A DNA stretch of 64,000 bases from Symbiodinium natans (GCA_905221605.1 CAJNDS010000191.1:248001-312000), one strand, 5' to 3'; shown: positions 47,640-58,880, counted from the first letter of the stretch. The notes: generated by a model not told the origin, from the sequence alone. Program-made: numbers and translations.

Positions 47640-47945
47640 AATGCACCCGGGTGCGATTTGTGTTTGCCCACAATGAAAGCCGAACCTCCTGGTTTTTTTG
47701 TCCCATTGGACAAAGTCCATGGATGATGCTCAGGTGATGCGACGGTCTGAGGACGGTCTCCTGTGATGGCTTCGTGTGGAACATACAAATCACCAATCGC
47801 ACTCAAGTGCGATTTGTACTTCCCACAGTGATGCTCAGTGATGCGACGTTCTGCTAGGCTGGTTGTGTGTGGAAAAAGCACCCGGGTGCGATTTGTATTT
47901 TCCTACAGTAACGGTCTGCTAAGCTGCTAAGCTGGTTTTGTGTGG
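47640..47945. repeat. Degenerate tandem repeat of about 75-150 bp
   Basis: Copies contain CCGGGTGCGATTTGT(A/G)TTT, then CCCACAGTGATG, GCGACG-TCTG and TTGTGTGTGGA; seen at 47646, 47803 and 47880. Confidence 0.7.
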
Positions 47946-48039
47946 ATACAAAACCCAAGACCCTAAGAGGTTAACACAAAACCATTTAGGTCAACGGTTA
48001 CGTGCGTTTTCGGATTTGGCATTGCCAAAACCTTGGTCC

Positions 48040-48315
48040 AGACTAAGGAGACTAATTCTGCCAAGACATGCATGGGCGTCAGTTATGCAACCAAATCAAA
48101 ACCATTAGCATTGCGTGCATTACCCCAAGAGGCAAGACTGTCACGTGCACTTGGGTGCCATTTGCGCAACCAAGTCAAAACCATTTACGTCAACAGTTAC
48201 GTGCACTACACCAAGAGGCAAAACTGTTACGTGCACTTGCGTGAAATTTACGCGACCAAGTCAAAGCCACTTACGCAACCATTTACGTCAACTGTTACGT
48301 GCGTTTTCGGGATTT
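48040..48315. repeat. Tandem repeat with TTACGTGCACTTG
   Basis: About four degenerate copies of ACCAAGTCAAAACCATTTACG, shifted, and CAAGAGGCAA-ACTGTTACGTG. Confidence 0.7.
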
Positions 48316-48349
48316 ACATTGGCCCCAAAAGAAAGAGGCTATGTTTTTT

Positions 48350-48960
48350 ATCTAATGCACGGCTCACAAAAGCGCGGGGCAACCATCTGCAAACAGAATG
48401 CTCGCATGATGGGTTTGGCAGTCATATGGTGTTTGAGGCAAGCTTGCACGGCTTCAAAATACTGCAAAAAACAGCATTTCGGCCTTTTCAGAGGCTGCAA
48501 ATACTGCAATCAGCGGCTGCAAGTACTGCATACACACTGTACAATAGCAGCATTTCTGAGTTCTCTGACGCTGCAAATACTGTAAAGGGATTCTAATGGT
48601 GCACGGCTCACAAAAGCGGGGCGCTTGGGGGTCGCAACCATTTGCAAGCAGAATGCTCGCATGATGGGATTGTAAGGGATTCATATGGTGTTCGGCGTTT
48701 GAGGCAAGCTTGCACGGCTTAAAAAACCGGGGGGGGGGGGGGTTGGGAGGGTCGCAACACAACGGTCGCCCGATGGGTTCGGAAGGGAATAATATGTGTT
48801 GACGCAAGCTTGCACGGCCAAAACAAACGGGGGGGTTGGGGGCGGCGCAGGCCCGCCCCCCCCCCCCCCATTTTGCAAACACAATGCGTGAACAATGCTC
48901 ACAAAAGCGGAGGGGGTTGGGGGGGGTCACAACCTTTTGCGAACAGAATGCTCGCGCGGT
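48350..48960. repeat. Dispersed copies of the GC-hairpin repeat
   Basis: Four or five diverged copies with GGCAAGCTTGCACGGC, AAGCGGGG-GGTTGGGG and CAGAATGCTCGCATGATGG. Confidence 0.8.
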
Positions 48961-49261
48961 GGGTTTAGAAGGGATTCATACGGTGACCACGGGGCCACGG
49001 CGCCACGGGACCAGAGGACCACGGGAGGATCACGGGACCAGAGGACCAGGGGACCCGAGCCACACCTTTGTGAAGAAAAGAGGCCCGAGCCCCACCTTCA
49101 GAAAACAAAAAAAAAACTTGGCCCCTTGGAGCCCTAAAACCCTAAACCCTACAAACCCCAAAGGCCTAAAACCCCAACAAACCCTAAACCCATCTAAACC
49201 CCAACAAATCCAAACGCTGGACCCGTAAACCCATGACCCCTAAACCCCAAACACCAAACTC

Positions 49262-49345
49262 TCTAAGGGCCCCTGCCAGGGGCTAGGTCCGGGGTGGAAC
49301 TGCGTAAGGCTGACCCGCTCCTTGCGTCAGCCGGTTTTTGAAGGT
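49262..49345 (-). CDS. Weak coding-like exon
   Basis: A GC-rich minus-strand block (KERVSLTQFHPGPSPWQGP in one frame) sits between CCCTAAA-type repeats (49136-49250) and TTTAGGG-type repeats (from 49388). Called mainly from this arrangement; frame and product are uncertain. Confidence 0.22.
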
Positions 49346-50446
49346 TTCGGGGGTGCTGAAAGGGCAACTTGTGTTTTAAATTTACGAGTTTAGGGATTTA
49401 GGAGAGGGGTTCAGGCGTTGAGGGTTCTTTTTTTGGGTGTAGGAGTTTCGGGATTTCAGGGTTGCGGGATAAGGCTTTTGGGTGTTTAGGGGTGCGTGGG
49501 TCTCAGGGTTCAATGGCTTAGGGAGTTGGGCCGTGCAGAGCTTAGGGGGAGCGAGGGTTTTAGGGGGCTTGCTGCTAAGGACCCGAGGTTTACAGCTTCG
49601 AGGGTTTAGGGCTTCAGGTCAACCACGCTCAAGGTTTTCAAGGCTTTTGAGGGTCTTTTCGGTGTGCAGCGCGTGTCGAGTAGCGCTTGTATGGCCGACG
49701 TCTCAGAATTAGGATGCGAAGACTCCTGAATGGATGAATCCCGAAAACCAAAACCCCTCCCCCCGCCGGGCTTGCTGCTTGTGAGAACTGAAAGCTCAGG
49801 CAACGCCAAGCGTCTTCAGGGCATTGCCCACCGAACTGCTTGTCAAAAGGCTGGGAGGACTGTTCCTGGCACCAAGGGTCTTTGGGCATCCAGAGCGATA
49901 TTTACAGCTTGGGGCTTGCGGAGGTAAAGACCTTGCACCCTTTGAAACGCGAGCTGTGACTTTCGTTTTGCGTATCCTGTTTTGGAAGGTACAGGGTTGC
50001 GCTAGCTAGGGGTTCAGCTTGGAGACGTATTCTTTCGTAGACTTGTGACCAATCTTTTGGCCTACATCCCTGGGTCCTGGGATTGTAGTCGCTATAGAAT
50101 TTCAAAAGTATCGAAACCACACCTGTCAAGAAAGTCTTTCACATCTTAGACTTAAGAATGCCCAAAACCTGAATACTTGAAAACCCTGACAAAGCCCTTG
50201 GGCTTCCCCCCTCCGGATCGGAACCACGAACGAGAATCAAAACACCGCCGGACAACACGAAAACAACCAAAATACAAGCCAAGAAAAACAAGAACACATG
50301 ACCTAAACCCTAAACCCTAAACCCTGAACCCTGAACCCTGAACCCTAAGCCCCAAACCCTAAACCCTAAACCCTAAACCCTAAGCCCAAAAAAGCCCTTG
50401 AAGCCGCTCAAACCATCGCCACCAGCCCCAACCTAACCACCTGACT

Positions 50447-50520
50447 CCCGGGGGCCCGGTCTTCGGTATGCGCGCGCTCTTCCACACATCTTCAGAGGAG
50501 CTCCGACTCAGGGTTTTGGA
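50447..50520 (-). CDS. Coding-like exon, unknown protein
   Basis: Minus-strand block reading SSSEDVWKSARIPKTGPPGV with a GT donor at its low end. CCCTAAA-type repeats lie below (50302-50388) and TTTAGGG-type repeats above (about 50540-50575). Product not recognised. Confidence 0.35.
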
Positions 50521-50952
50521 GTTCTGCCTCGTTTCAGGGTTGAAGGTTCGGGGGGTTTAGGGCTTAAGGGTTAGGATTCTGGGGTTGAGGGCTTTGGGGC
50601 TTCTGGGGCTCGATTAAGGTTCTATAGGGCTTAGGCTTAGGAGCTTCTTTAGCTCTACTTCGCTGGGGCAAACGGCACGATCGCATGAGGCCTTGGGCTT
50701 CGGGCTTTGAGTAGCGAGGGTTTCGCACACGAGCCCCAACCCAAAAAACCCTGAACCCTGGAACCCCGCAAAAACGCCCTTAGCCCTTCACAAAACAAGC
50801 CTCAAAACTAAACCCTAAACCCTAAACCCTAAACCCTAAACCCCAAACTTGAAAAACCAGAAGGGCAGCTCTCTAAATCAGGGTCCCTGCTTGGGATCCC
50901 TTGTTTAAAGGGTGCCGCCTCATAATTGGTACCCCAAAAAAGAACCCTAATT

Positions 50953-51063
50953 TTGGGATGTTCCCCAGTAGACTAACAGTCTTTAATAGGGATTATGATA
51001 AGGGCGTAATCGGGGGTACTATAATCCCTATTCCGGACTGTTCGTATAAGGGAGAAACATCCC
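50953..51063. mobile_element. MITE-like family A, copy 5
   Basis: Ends TTGGGATGTTCCCC and AGAAACATCCC; abuts the coding-like exon 51066-51140. Confidence 0.72.
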
Positions 51064-51065
51064 AC

Positions 51066-51140
51066 CGCAAGCCGGGGGCCTCTCTGCCTCGATTGCCTCA
51101 ACCACCCGATCGCCCAGGCAGTTCATGAAGCTCCTCGAGC
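51066..51140 (-). CDS. Coding-like exon between TTTAGGG repeat and a MITE-like element
   Basis: Minus-strand block reading RSFMNCLGDRVVEAIEAERP. The acceptor would be AG|G directly after a CCCTAAA-type stretch (transcript sense), and the donor GT lies at the edge of the family-A palindrome ending at 51063. Product not recognised. Confidence 0.42.
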
Positions 51141-51586
51141 TTGGGGTTTAGGGTTTAAAAAGGGTTTGGGGTTTGGGTTTTGGGCTTAGAGTTTGGGATT
51201 TACGGTTCCGCAGGGAGTGGTCATTTGGCGAAATGGCATATAGTGTGGGAACCCACCCCCCCCAACAAAAAAAAAAATTAAAAAAAAAACACTTAGTATA
51301 GTTGGCATATACACTCCTACCCCCAAACCCCTCTTTTTCAAAGTGCCCATGTGTAAAAATGATGGAGGGGGGGGGGGCAGCTGAACCCCTCAGAATTAAA
51401 ACGTGGTCAGTCGTGCTTGGATAGGTCGCGCTTGCCGCTCACTTCGCAAACATCGCGGCGGTTTCTTTTGGCTCTGGATTCAACACATACTATTGGGATT
51501 GAGTCTCGCGTGGCACAGTCATGAACATCCGCCTTCTCCTGCACCTCACATGCTAGATCAATTGAGCTAACAAAACTTACCTCCCA

Positions 51587-51688
51587 CTTGGAGTTTCATG
51601 GGTAGAGGGTTGTAAGTATGGCAGTCATACTTATAACCCCACTTAGGGCACTTATAATCCTACTTTTTACTACCCATGAACCTCCAAG
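51587..51688. mobile_element. MITE-like family C, copy 3
   Basis: Ends CTTGGAGTTTCATGGGTAG and CTACCCATGAACCTCCAAG, with internal arms containing GTAAGTATG and CATACTTA. Confidence 0.75.
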
Positions 51689-52399
51689 TAAGCCACAACC
51701 CCACCGAAAATTCCTGATGAGGGCCCTTGTGGGAGCCATATTCAACAACTCCTTCGAGAGCCCTGCTGCACCAGCCTCGAAACCGGCCCTCGACTCCCAC
51801 ACAGAGGGCCGTGACAACAACTGATAAAGGAGCGAGCATTTTTTTTGTCAATTTTTCTGGTTCTTTTTTGTGAATTTTCTTGTTTTTTCTTGCTTTTCCT
51901 GTGGTTTTCAGAACATGCCCTCCTGGTTCTGCCTGTCGTCCTCCTCTGGTGGGAATTATTTTCTGTGCATTTTTCTGGTTTTTTTGGTGAATTTTGCTGG
52001 TTTTCAGCTTCCGATGGCCTCTCAGCGGCACCGCGTGTCCGGAACAGGTCCAAATCTCAACGTGCTACAACAACACATTACGTCCAACCCTTCGTCCTTT
52101 TGCAACTCGCGCTTGGAGCGTCGGGGCGGCCATCGTTGGCCCCGACAGGACTCAACAGCTAGTTAACGTCCGGGGTTGGTTCACGAGGAACCTCGGATGC
52201 TTCAATCTGAAACTTTGCTTCGGTTTAGGGCTTACTGCGCATGTAGGCCGCAAACATTCTATCAGGATTTGCGGCTTATGGTGGACGGTTTGGGTCTTAT
52301 TAGGCTCTACGGTTTGCGGGGTCAAGGTTGCTCCTCGTATCATTGCCCCTTCAGTCCGGAACTACGGCTTAGGGTTTAGGGTGTAGGGTGTGTTGCGGG

Positions 52400-52762
52400 A
52401 AGCGGGGGGTTGGGGGGGGCGCAGCCCCCCCCATTTGCAAACACGATTCTCGCATGATGGGTTTCCGAAAATGTGTGCATATGGCATATGCTTTGAGGCA
52501 AGCTTGCACGGCTTGAGAAAGCGGGGGGGTTGGGGGGGGCGCAGCCCCCCCCATTTGCAAACACGATTCTCGCATGATGGGTTTCCGAAAATGTATGCAT
52601 ATGGCATATGCTTTGAGGCAAGCTTGCACGGCTTAAACGCGGGGGGGTTGGGGGGGGCGCAGCCCCCCCCCCCCATTTGCAAACACGATTCTCGCATGAT
52701 GGGTTTCCGCAAAAGTGTGCATATGGCATATGCTTTGAGGCAAGCTTGCACGGCTTAAACAA
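52400..52762. repeat. Three-copy tandem repeat, unit about 117 bp
   Basis: Units at about 52400-52516, 52517-52634 and 52635-52762 are nearly identical. Each holds GGGGGGCGCAGCCCCCC, a strong hairpin, then TTTGCAAACACGATTCTCGC and GAGGCAAGCTTGCACGG. Confidence 0.92.
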
Positions 52763-52777
52763 AGCGGGGGGGGGTAT

Positions 52778-53052
52778 TTATTATTCTTTATTTCATTCTT
52801 TCTTTCATTCTTTCTTTCTTTCTTTCTTTCTTTCTCTCTTTCTTTCTTTCTTTATCTCTTTCTGTTCTTTCTTTCTGTCTTGCTTTCCTTCTTTCTTTAT
52901 TTCTGTCTTGCTTTCCTTTATTTATTTCTTTCCTTTCTTTCTTTCCTTTCTTTCTTCCTTTCTGTCTTTCTTTCTGTCTTGCTTTCCTTTTTTTTCTTTC
53001 TTTATTTCTTTCTTTCTTTCTCTCTTTCTGTCTTTCTTTCTTGCTTAAAAAA

Positions 53053-53106
<54 letters not shown>
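52778..53106. repeat. CTTT microsatellite and poly(A) tract
   Basis: About 265 bp of TTTC/CTTT repeats followed by 50 or more A. The Lys/Arg/Glu-rich and Phe/Ser/Leu-rich open frames here are by-products. Starts at the end of the third GC-hairpin repeat. Confidence 0.93.
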
Positions 53107-53109
<3 letters not shown>

Positions 53110-53247
53110 ACCCACTGATAAACCACCAAGTCACGAGGTTGGCCTCATTCCTTACCACAAGTAGTTCTGATATAATATCGCTCTTTCAACCCTAGACCCT
53201 TAATACTCTAAACGCTAAACCCTTTAAGAGCCCCTCCTAGACTCCAC

Positions 53248-54617
53248 GCGTCCGAGCCGCTTGAAAGTGACGAGGCCCGTCTTCGACACGTCGATGGAGC
53301 GGAAGATCGCTCCAGCATCCTGCGATCTTCTTTCTTGCTCCGCGTTTAGGGTTTAGGGCTTAGGATTTATAGAAATTGTATAGGGTTTGGGTCCCAAAAA
53401 GTTTTGAGCGAAAGTTCTGACCGAAACGAACTGAATGTTCGGCTTGCCAAAAGCGATTTGCACTAATTTGTTTAAACTCGGCTTGTCAGCTGTTGAGTGT
53501 CTGCGGGTCTGCGGGGGTTTTGAATTGAAGTGAACTGAAGTGAACTGAATGTTCGGCTTGCCAAAAGAAGTTTGAACTAATTTCCTTAAACTCGGCTTGT
53601 CAGCTGTTTCGACGAATAACATGGGAAATTGAGAATAATATCACATACAATTTCGATTTATTTCGTCTTTAGGGTTTAGGGTTCAGGGTTTAGGATACTG
53701 TAGCTAAACTTCAATAATAGCCTCCATTTGGGTGAGCCAAGAAAGGCCTGAGATCCTGAGCGCAAAACAACCCTGCAGATTGCCGTCCACCACCCTCCAT
53801 AAACTCTAAGCCCTAGACCCTGATATCTCCCAACAGCCCGGCCAATTCCAACACCCCACTGGCCCTCTTCGATCCTGAAGCCCTGAACCCTAAAAGCCCA
53901 TGATTCCCTATACACAAAACAATCCAAAACGCCCTCGGACCCTAAAGCGCAAACAAAAATCCTGACTCCGCAAAAACCCTGTAAGCCTTATAGCCCGGGA
54001 ATCCCTACACCCACCAAACCGTCGTTTGGGGTTTAGGGCCAATTAAGCCCTAAAAAACCTGTACTCCACCTAACCCCAGCAACCCCTAAAGCTGGCAAGC
54101 CTTCTCAGCGCACGATCCTCCACCCAAGCCCAACAACCCTAAACCAAAAGCCCTACCCTACCACACAAGCCATCTAAGCCCAAACCCTTCTGCCCTAAAC
54201 CCACCTAAGCCCCTAAACCCTAAACCTGAAAGCCTGAACTCCGATTCTCCACACCTCCGTGTAGCCCAGCCGCTCTAGGCCCTGAGACACGGGCAACCAT
54301 CTTGGCTTCTTTAAGGTTTACCAGGATGGGCTATAGGGCATAATAGCCCATGCTGGTAGGAGTTTGTTTAGAAGGCTGTAGTAGCTCAAGAATTGTGGGT
54401 TTAGGGATGGGCAATGGAGTGTTTTTTGCAGCCAATGCTTGGAGTGGGTTATCTCGATGTCGTTAAATGGCTGCATGCCTTCGCCTGTGACGAGAACATC
54501 AAGAAACTGAAGTAATTTGTTTAATGTACGCGATATTATATTCTTGTGATCAGCCTTCACGAAATCGTCGCTCGTGAGCTGTCCGACATCGTGGCTGTCA
54601 AGCTCATTGAAGGCAGC
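53248..54617 (-). CDS. EF-hand-like exons of a partially resolved gene
   Basis: Two minus-strand exons encode helix-loop-helix calcium-binding-like motifs. Exon 54617-54555 reads AAFNELDSHDVGQLTSDDFV; exon 53319-53248 reads IFRSIDVSKTGLVTFKRL. Both keep the loop-start Asp, the central Gly and the hydrophobic residue after it, but lack several side-chain ligands and the closing Glu (Asp in the first, Arg in the second), so calcium binding may be weak or lost. Acceptors are AG|G; the 53248 donor is GT and the 54555 donor would be GC. A further block at 54295-54243 (WLPVSQGLERLGYTEVW) lies between them. The 53.3-kb exon has a CCCTAAA-type repeat below and TTTAGGG-type repeats above it. The rest of the gene is not resolved. 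Confidence 0.5.
53418..53612. repeat. Direct repeat of about 80 bp
   Basis: GAACTGAATGTTCGGCTTGC, then CAAAAG, ACTAATTT and AAACTCGGCTTGTCAGCTGT, occurs at 53428-53497 and 53544-53609. Confidence 0.85.
54318..54358. mobile_element. MITE-like family E, short copy 2
   Basis: Same arms TTACCAGGATGGGCTA and TAGCCCATGCTGGTA with almost no loop; adjacent to the coding-like block ending near 54295. Confidence 0.68.
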
Positions 54618-55253
54618 CTGGCAATCGTCAAATCACAAGCAACTTAGAGCTTCCTGGCGCACAAACTCACACAGCCAGATGCTCGGCTCTGGAAGTAGCA
54701 TGCTCCTTACTATAAATCCCAAATTGAGGGAAACTACCACAGGGTCAACCGTTACCTACTGCTCTCCGTGCCTTTTCAAATCATGTTACGCTTTTTGAAG
54801 CACGATTCCCCGCCAGCTACTGAGAGCCCAGCAGAATCAGTGCCTATTAGACCCCAAACCCTAAACCGCCTCAAACCCTTTAAGCCCCACAATCCCTAAA
54901 CCTTAAAACCCTATGAGCCCTAAACCCTAAACCACTATAAGCCCATTAGCCCCTAAGCCCCTCAACCCCACACCTGAAAAAACCAAACTAAACCCCATTA
55001 ATCAGCCTCAAAACCCTCAAAAGCCCCACATCCATGGCACCTTCAAGCTTCCGCAGCGGCCTGGGAAGAACAAAAAACAAGTTTAGGCCGACGTTTAGGG
55101 GGTTTAAGGGGGAAGGGTAAGGGTTGAGTAGCCTGGCTGGAGTTTGGGAGCTTCAAGGCTTCGGGAGGCGGCGTTAAGGTCCAAGCAAACTTGTCAGTTG
55201 AAGGGCCGGTGCAACGCATGAGTGCAGCGATTGTCAAAGCTAGTTTGACGTGT

Positions 55254-55442
55254 TTAGACTTGCGCCCGTTCGCTAACAGGATCCATGATACCACAAATTT
55301 CTGCAAACATCGGGCCCGCAACATTGCTGAGATCCTTGCTGCGCAAAAAGGCTTGTAAGCCAGCCATCTCATTGCCACCAAGCACAGGGTCTGGCAAGCA
55401 AACGGTGGGGTCGGAGGAAGGCTTGCACAGGCTTGCCGTCAA
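55254..55442 (-). CDS. Coding-like block, unknown protein
   Basis: An open minus-strand frame with balanced composition (GGNEMAGLQAFLRSKDLSN, then AGPMFAEICGIMDPVSERAQ) ends in a stop at 55254. A second frame over the same bases (55043-55381) is also open, so the choice is uncertain. It may be an exon of the EF-hand-like gene below it. Confidence 0.3.
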   Translation of the reverse strand: MTASLCKPSSDPTVCLPDPVLGGNEMAGLQAFLRSKDLSNVAGPMFAEICGIMDPVSERAQV

Positions 55443-55652
55443 ACGTTCAAAGCCGGAGTTGCGCTTTAATGCGAGTCGTGCCTGAACCTGCTTCAGCCCT
55501 AGACGAAGAAAGCCTTGAGCACCAAAGCCTCAAAGCCGTGCTAGGTGATAGGACATAGGAATCAGAAGTGCGGGGTTCGATGCTTGCGACTTCAAAGCTC
55601 CCAACCACGAAACGTTCCGGACACCCCATGTTTTCGCACTCAACACTATACT

Positions 55653-55765
55653 CTTGGGATGTTCGGATGTTCCCCCTTCGACTAACAGTCCTTAATAGGG
55701 GTTATGATAGGGGGGGTACTCTCATCCCCATTAAGGAGCTGTTAGTATACGGGGGGAACATCCCA
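55653..55765. mobile_element. MITE-like family A, copy 6
   Basis: Ends CTTGGGATGTTC and GGGGGAACATCCCAAG with a short internal duplication of GGATGTTC near the left end. Lies 30 nt from the exon 55795-55910. Confidence 0.72.
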
Positions 55766-55794
55766 AGTATATATACACCTTCGAACCCCAAAAG

Positions 55795-55910
55795 CGGCAA
55801 CCTCTGCGGATGGGCGCCCCCGGCTGGCTCTGCAGCTGTGGGGACTGCATCCACCTCCGCGCTGAGAAGCTGTTGCATTCTAAGAAGGCTCTTGAAAGGT
55901 TCGACGGCTT
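55795..55910 (-). CDS. Coding-like exon beside a MITE-like element
   Basis: Minus-strand block reading EPFKSLLRMQQLLSAEVDAV then PTAAEPAGGAHPQRLPLLG. Its downstream end lies about 30 nt from the family-A palindromic element at 55653-55765, as with the exons at 42.3 and 51.1 kb, suggesting the element is part of the following intron. Product not recognised. Confidence 0.4.
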
Positions 55911-56070
55911 TGTGGGTTTTCAGGGCTGATTGCGTCTGCTAGGGGATGTAAAGCTTTAGAGAAACCTATACTCCCCTTAGAGCCTTAATAAAAACAACAG
56001 TTTTAATGTCCTCTTGGGTTTTATATAAACAAAAATAGAAAATAGTTCCAAGGGAGGTATAGAAAACATC

Positions 56071-57145
56071 TGGCCAATGTAAGCATTGATGCAGGCCTGG
56101 AGCCGGGGTTTGGCGCGGCCAAAAAAAGCTGCACAAGCCAACCGCCCAGTTTGAGCCGGAAAGCTTTGCGGAAACATGGCTGACAGGCTGAGTGCATCCA
56201 AGGGTGTTGATTTTTGTGGTCTAAGCTGGAATTATTGGCCCGTCCTCCCCCCCCCCCCCCCCCGGCAGCCCCTCCATGAACCTTTTAAGCAGCTGCAGCT
56301 GCGCTTCTCTCTCCTTCCCACCGCCACTTTGCTTCGCAAGGGCTCAGCTGATAAATATGACCTGACATTTCGCCGTGGACAAGGGCTCGGGGAATTGGGG
56401 GTGCTGGGGTCCAGCTTTTGGCAAACGGATACTCGCTATTGATCTCACATCGAAACTGGCGCCGACAGAAATGAATGCCATGCGTACATTTTACATGAGA
56501 GAGCCCAACAAAGTTCTGCATGAATCCTGGAAGTTCTTGACTAGACCCAAAAGTAACCTAGGAATAAAAAGGGCGCCCTTTTTGGTTTTCAAGCCCCACA
56601 TCCGATGGCACCTAGGCCGACGGCTAGGGGGTTTAAGGGGTAAGGGTAAGGGTTTAGTAGCTCGACTGGAGTTTGTAGCATTTTGTAGCCACAGCAAACC
56701 CTAAACCTTGAACCCAAGTCCCTAAACCCTGAACCTTAACAAATGTGGAACGGAAGGAGGCCTGGAGCAGGGTTTCTGCACTGCCAAAAAAAGTTGCACA
56801 AGCCAACCGCCTAGTTGGAGCCGGAAAGCTGTGAGCGGCCCAAAAAAGGGCTTTTGAGAAAAGGGTTTAGGTGTGAATATACGCCACGTTTAAAGGGTAT
56901 CTACTCAGCTAGTAAGGGAAACATCAAAGTACAGGTTGAATGCATTCAAGGGTGCTAGATTCTATGGCTGATGGCGCACGCTGCATTTTTTGGTCCGTCC
57001 TGCCCCCCCCCCCCCCCCTCCGTCCATGAAGAGCCGCTTTTCGCAACCGCAACTGCGCTTCTCTGGCCCACCACCACTTTGCTTCGCAAGGGCTCAGCTG
57101 GGCATAAATATGACATGAAATTTCGCCGTGGTCCAGTTTTTGGCA
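56071..57145. repeat. Diverged tandem duplication, unit about 670 bp
   Basis: 56085-56380 and 56755-57140 share AGGCCTGGAGC, GCACAAGCCAACCGCC, GGCC(C)GTCCT-C11-18, CACTTTGCTTCGCAAGGGC and ATTTCGCCGTGG in order. A related block (AAGCCCCACATCC...GGTTTA) pairs 55025-55150 with 56592-56685. No convincing reading frame. Confidence 0.75.
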
Positions 57146-57254
57146 ACACTGATCCTCTGTTTAATTTACATCCGAAAACTGGCGGCGACAAAAATGAATG
57201 CTATGCGCACATCTGACATACATTGAGAAAGCCCAAAGCCTTGCAACAATTTCA

Positions 57255-57385
57255 CGTTTAGTTCAACATGGAAAAACCTAAAGGCTTGACATCCGAACCG
57301 GAAAAGCCCATGAACGCGCTTGCTCTCGCAAGGAACGCGCTCCCTCAGCCGAATGCTTTCCACCTCAGCTCCGCGATGCTCCGCG
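57255..57385 (-). CDS. Coding-like exon, charged helix
   Basis: Two minus-strand frames are open: AEVESIRLRERVPCESKRVH and ELTRSIAELRWKAFG followed by stop. Composition is coiled-coil-like. Exon limits and frame unresolved. Confidence 0.3.
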
Positions 57386-57700
57386 TCAGCTCAATAAGTT
57401 TGTGGCTTCAACCTTCAACTCTCAACACTAAACCCCAAAACCCAAGTTGCAGAAACTTCCGGGCAAACCTGAACCGTGCTAAGGCCTCAAGGCGACCTCA
57501 GCCGCAGCCTCTACACTCAAGACCAAAGGACCAAAACGCAAAAAACAAAAAAAAACGGGCTCTGCACCCTGGCAACAACGGGACGCTTACAGCCTGGGGC
57601 TCCCGGCGACCTCAGGTTGCCTGCAGGCATTTACTTTTTTGATGTTCTTTCTTCTTTTGTAGACAAGTTTTTTTATACTTACGAAAATGTCGTTGTGCTT

Positions 57701-57801
57701 TGGGTTTAGGGTTTAGGGTCTAGGGTCTAGGGTCTAGGGTTTAGGGTTTAGGGTTTAGGGTAGAGTTTAGGGTTTAGGGTTTTGGGGTTTGGGGTTTAGG
57801 G
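57701..57801. repeat. TTTAGGG/TCTAGGG array
   Basis: Mixed units with a run of TCTAGGG and a TTTTGGGG/TTTGGGG end. Confidence 0.92.
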
Positions 57802-58297
57802 TGCGTAGCGAATTGATTTGTTGTCGCACAAACCCTTCATGACTCCGGACGCATTATTCGTCGAAGGATCGTTCAGGGTTTAGGGTTGAGGGGCGCTGGG
57901 GTCTAGGGCTTAGGATTTTGGGTTCGAGGTTTCGGGTTTTAGGGTGTAAGGCTTCGGGGGTGGAGCAGGGCTAGGTGGTGTAGGAGCTTGGGCAGGGTTT
58001 ATAAGGCTTGCTGGGATGTCAGGTGTTGCAGGTAGCACAGGCAGGTCATTGACCCACCACTGTCATAGATCATTCCAAGCTCATGCTCAGACTTTGAAGG
58101 CGCGACGCTCGCCTAGGCAGAACGTGGAACCCCAGCAAAAATTATCTTTTTCGCTTCTTAGGAATGAAGGTACCCAAAAATTAAAGACTTTTCCCAGGTA
58201 TCCCTAAGTAGCTACCAGCGTTTGTGCACTGCTACGCTGCTTCCCGCCTGTCACCTCATCTGCACCCGTTCCAGGTCGGCTTGTTGGAGGGGTCGCC

Positions 58298-58395
58298 TCA
58301 ATAATAATCATACTAATAATAGGAATAACAGTGATAATAGCAATAACAACAACAATAGTAATAACAATAATGATTATAACAATATAAAATTGTAA
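58298..58395. repeat. AAT/AAC-rich microsatellite
   Basis: Degenerate AATAATAAC-type repeats. Confidence 0.8.
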
Positions 58396-58779
58396 TATTA
58401 AAGCTGCAGTCAAGGTGGAAGATTACCGGCTCCAGAGTTCAACTTCCACCGGGAACAAGGCAAAGCCTGGCACTTTCTCAGGAACGAACGTGCACGAACC
58501 GAACACGAAGTTGGCCAGACGTGTCTGATGTGAGCTGAAACAAAGCCCATGTCTCTGACATGCGCGACTGCAAAACCTCACAACAACTCAAAAGGGCAGG
58601 CAACCTACATCAGGGTCCAATGTGCGCGCTGGCCTTCTGCAGCGTTTGTCTTTCACGAGTCTTGTCAAGCACTCCGAGCAAGCGTGACCAAGGCACTGGT
58701 GATGGACAAAAATGTCTACAAAACCCTATAAACCCTTAAACCCTATAAACCCTAAACCCTGAATTCAATCCCGTGAGGG

Positions 58780-58880
58780 CGGGATTTACTTAGGATGGCT
58801 CCTGTCCAGCTCATCCTTGGTTGTTTTCAGGCCTCCCGCTTTGGATTTCTAGCTCCGTGAGGTCGGCTTTCATCAGTCAC
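58780..58880 (-). CDS. Weak coding-like exon
   Basis: Minus-strand block reading LMKADLTELEIQSGRPENNQ, just above a degenerate CCCTAAA-type tract (58726-58763). Product not recognised. Confidence 0.27.

Noticed and set aside
52677-53164. Phe/Ser/Leu-rich and Lys/Arg/Glu-rich proteins
   Set aside because: By-products of the CTTT microsatellite and poly(A) tract.
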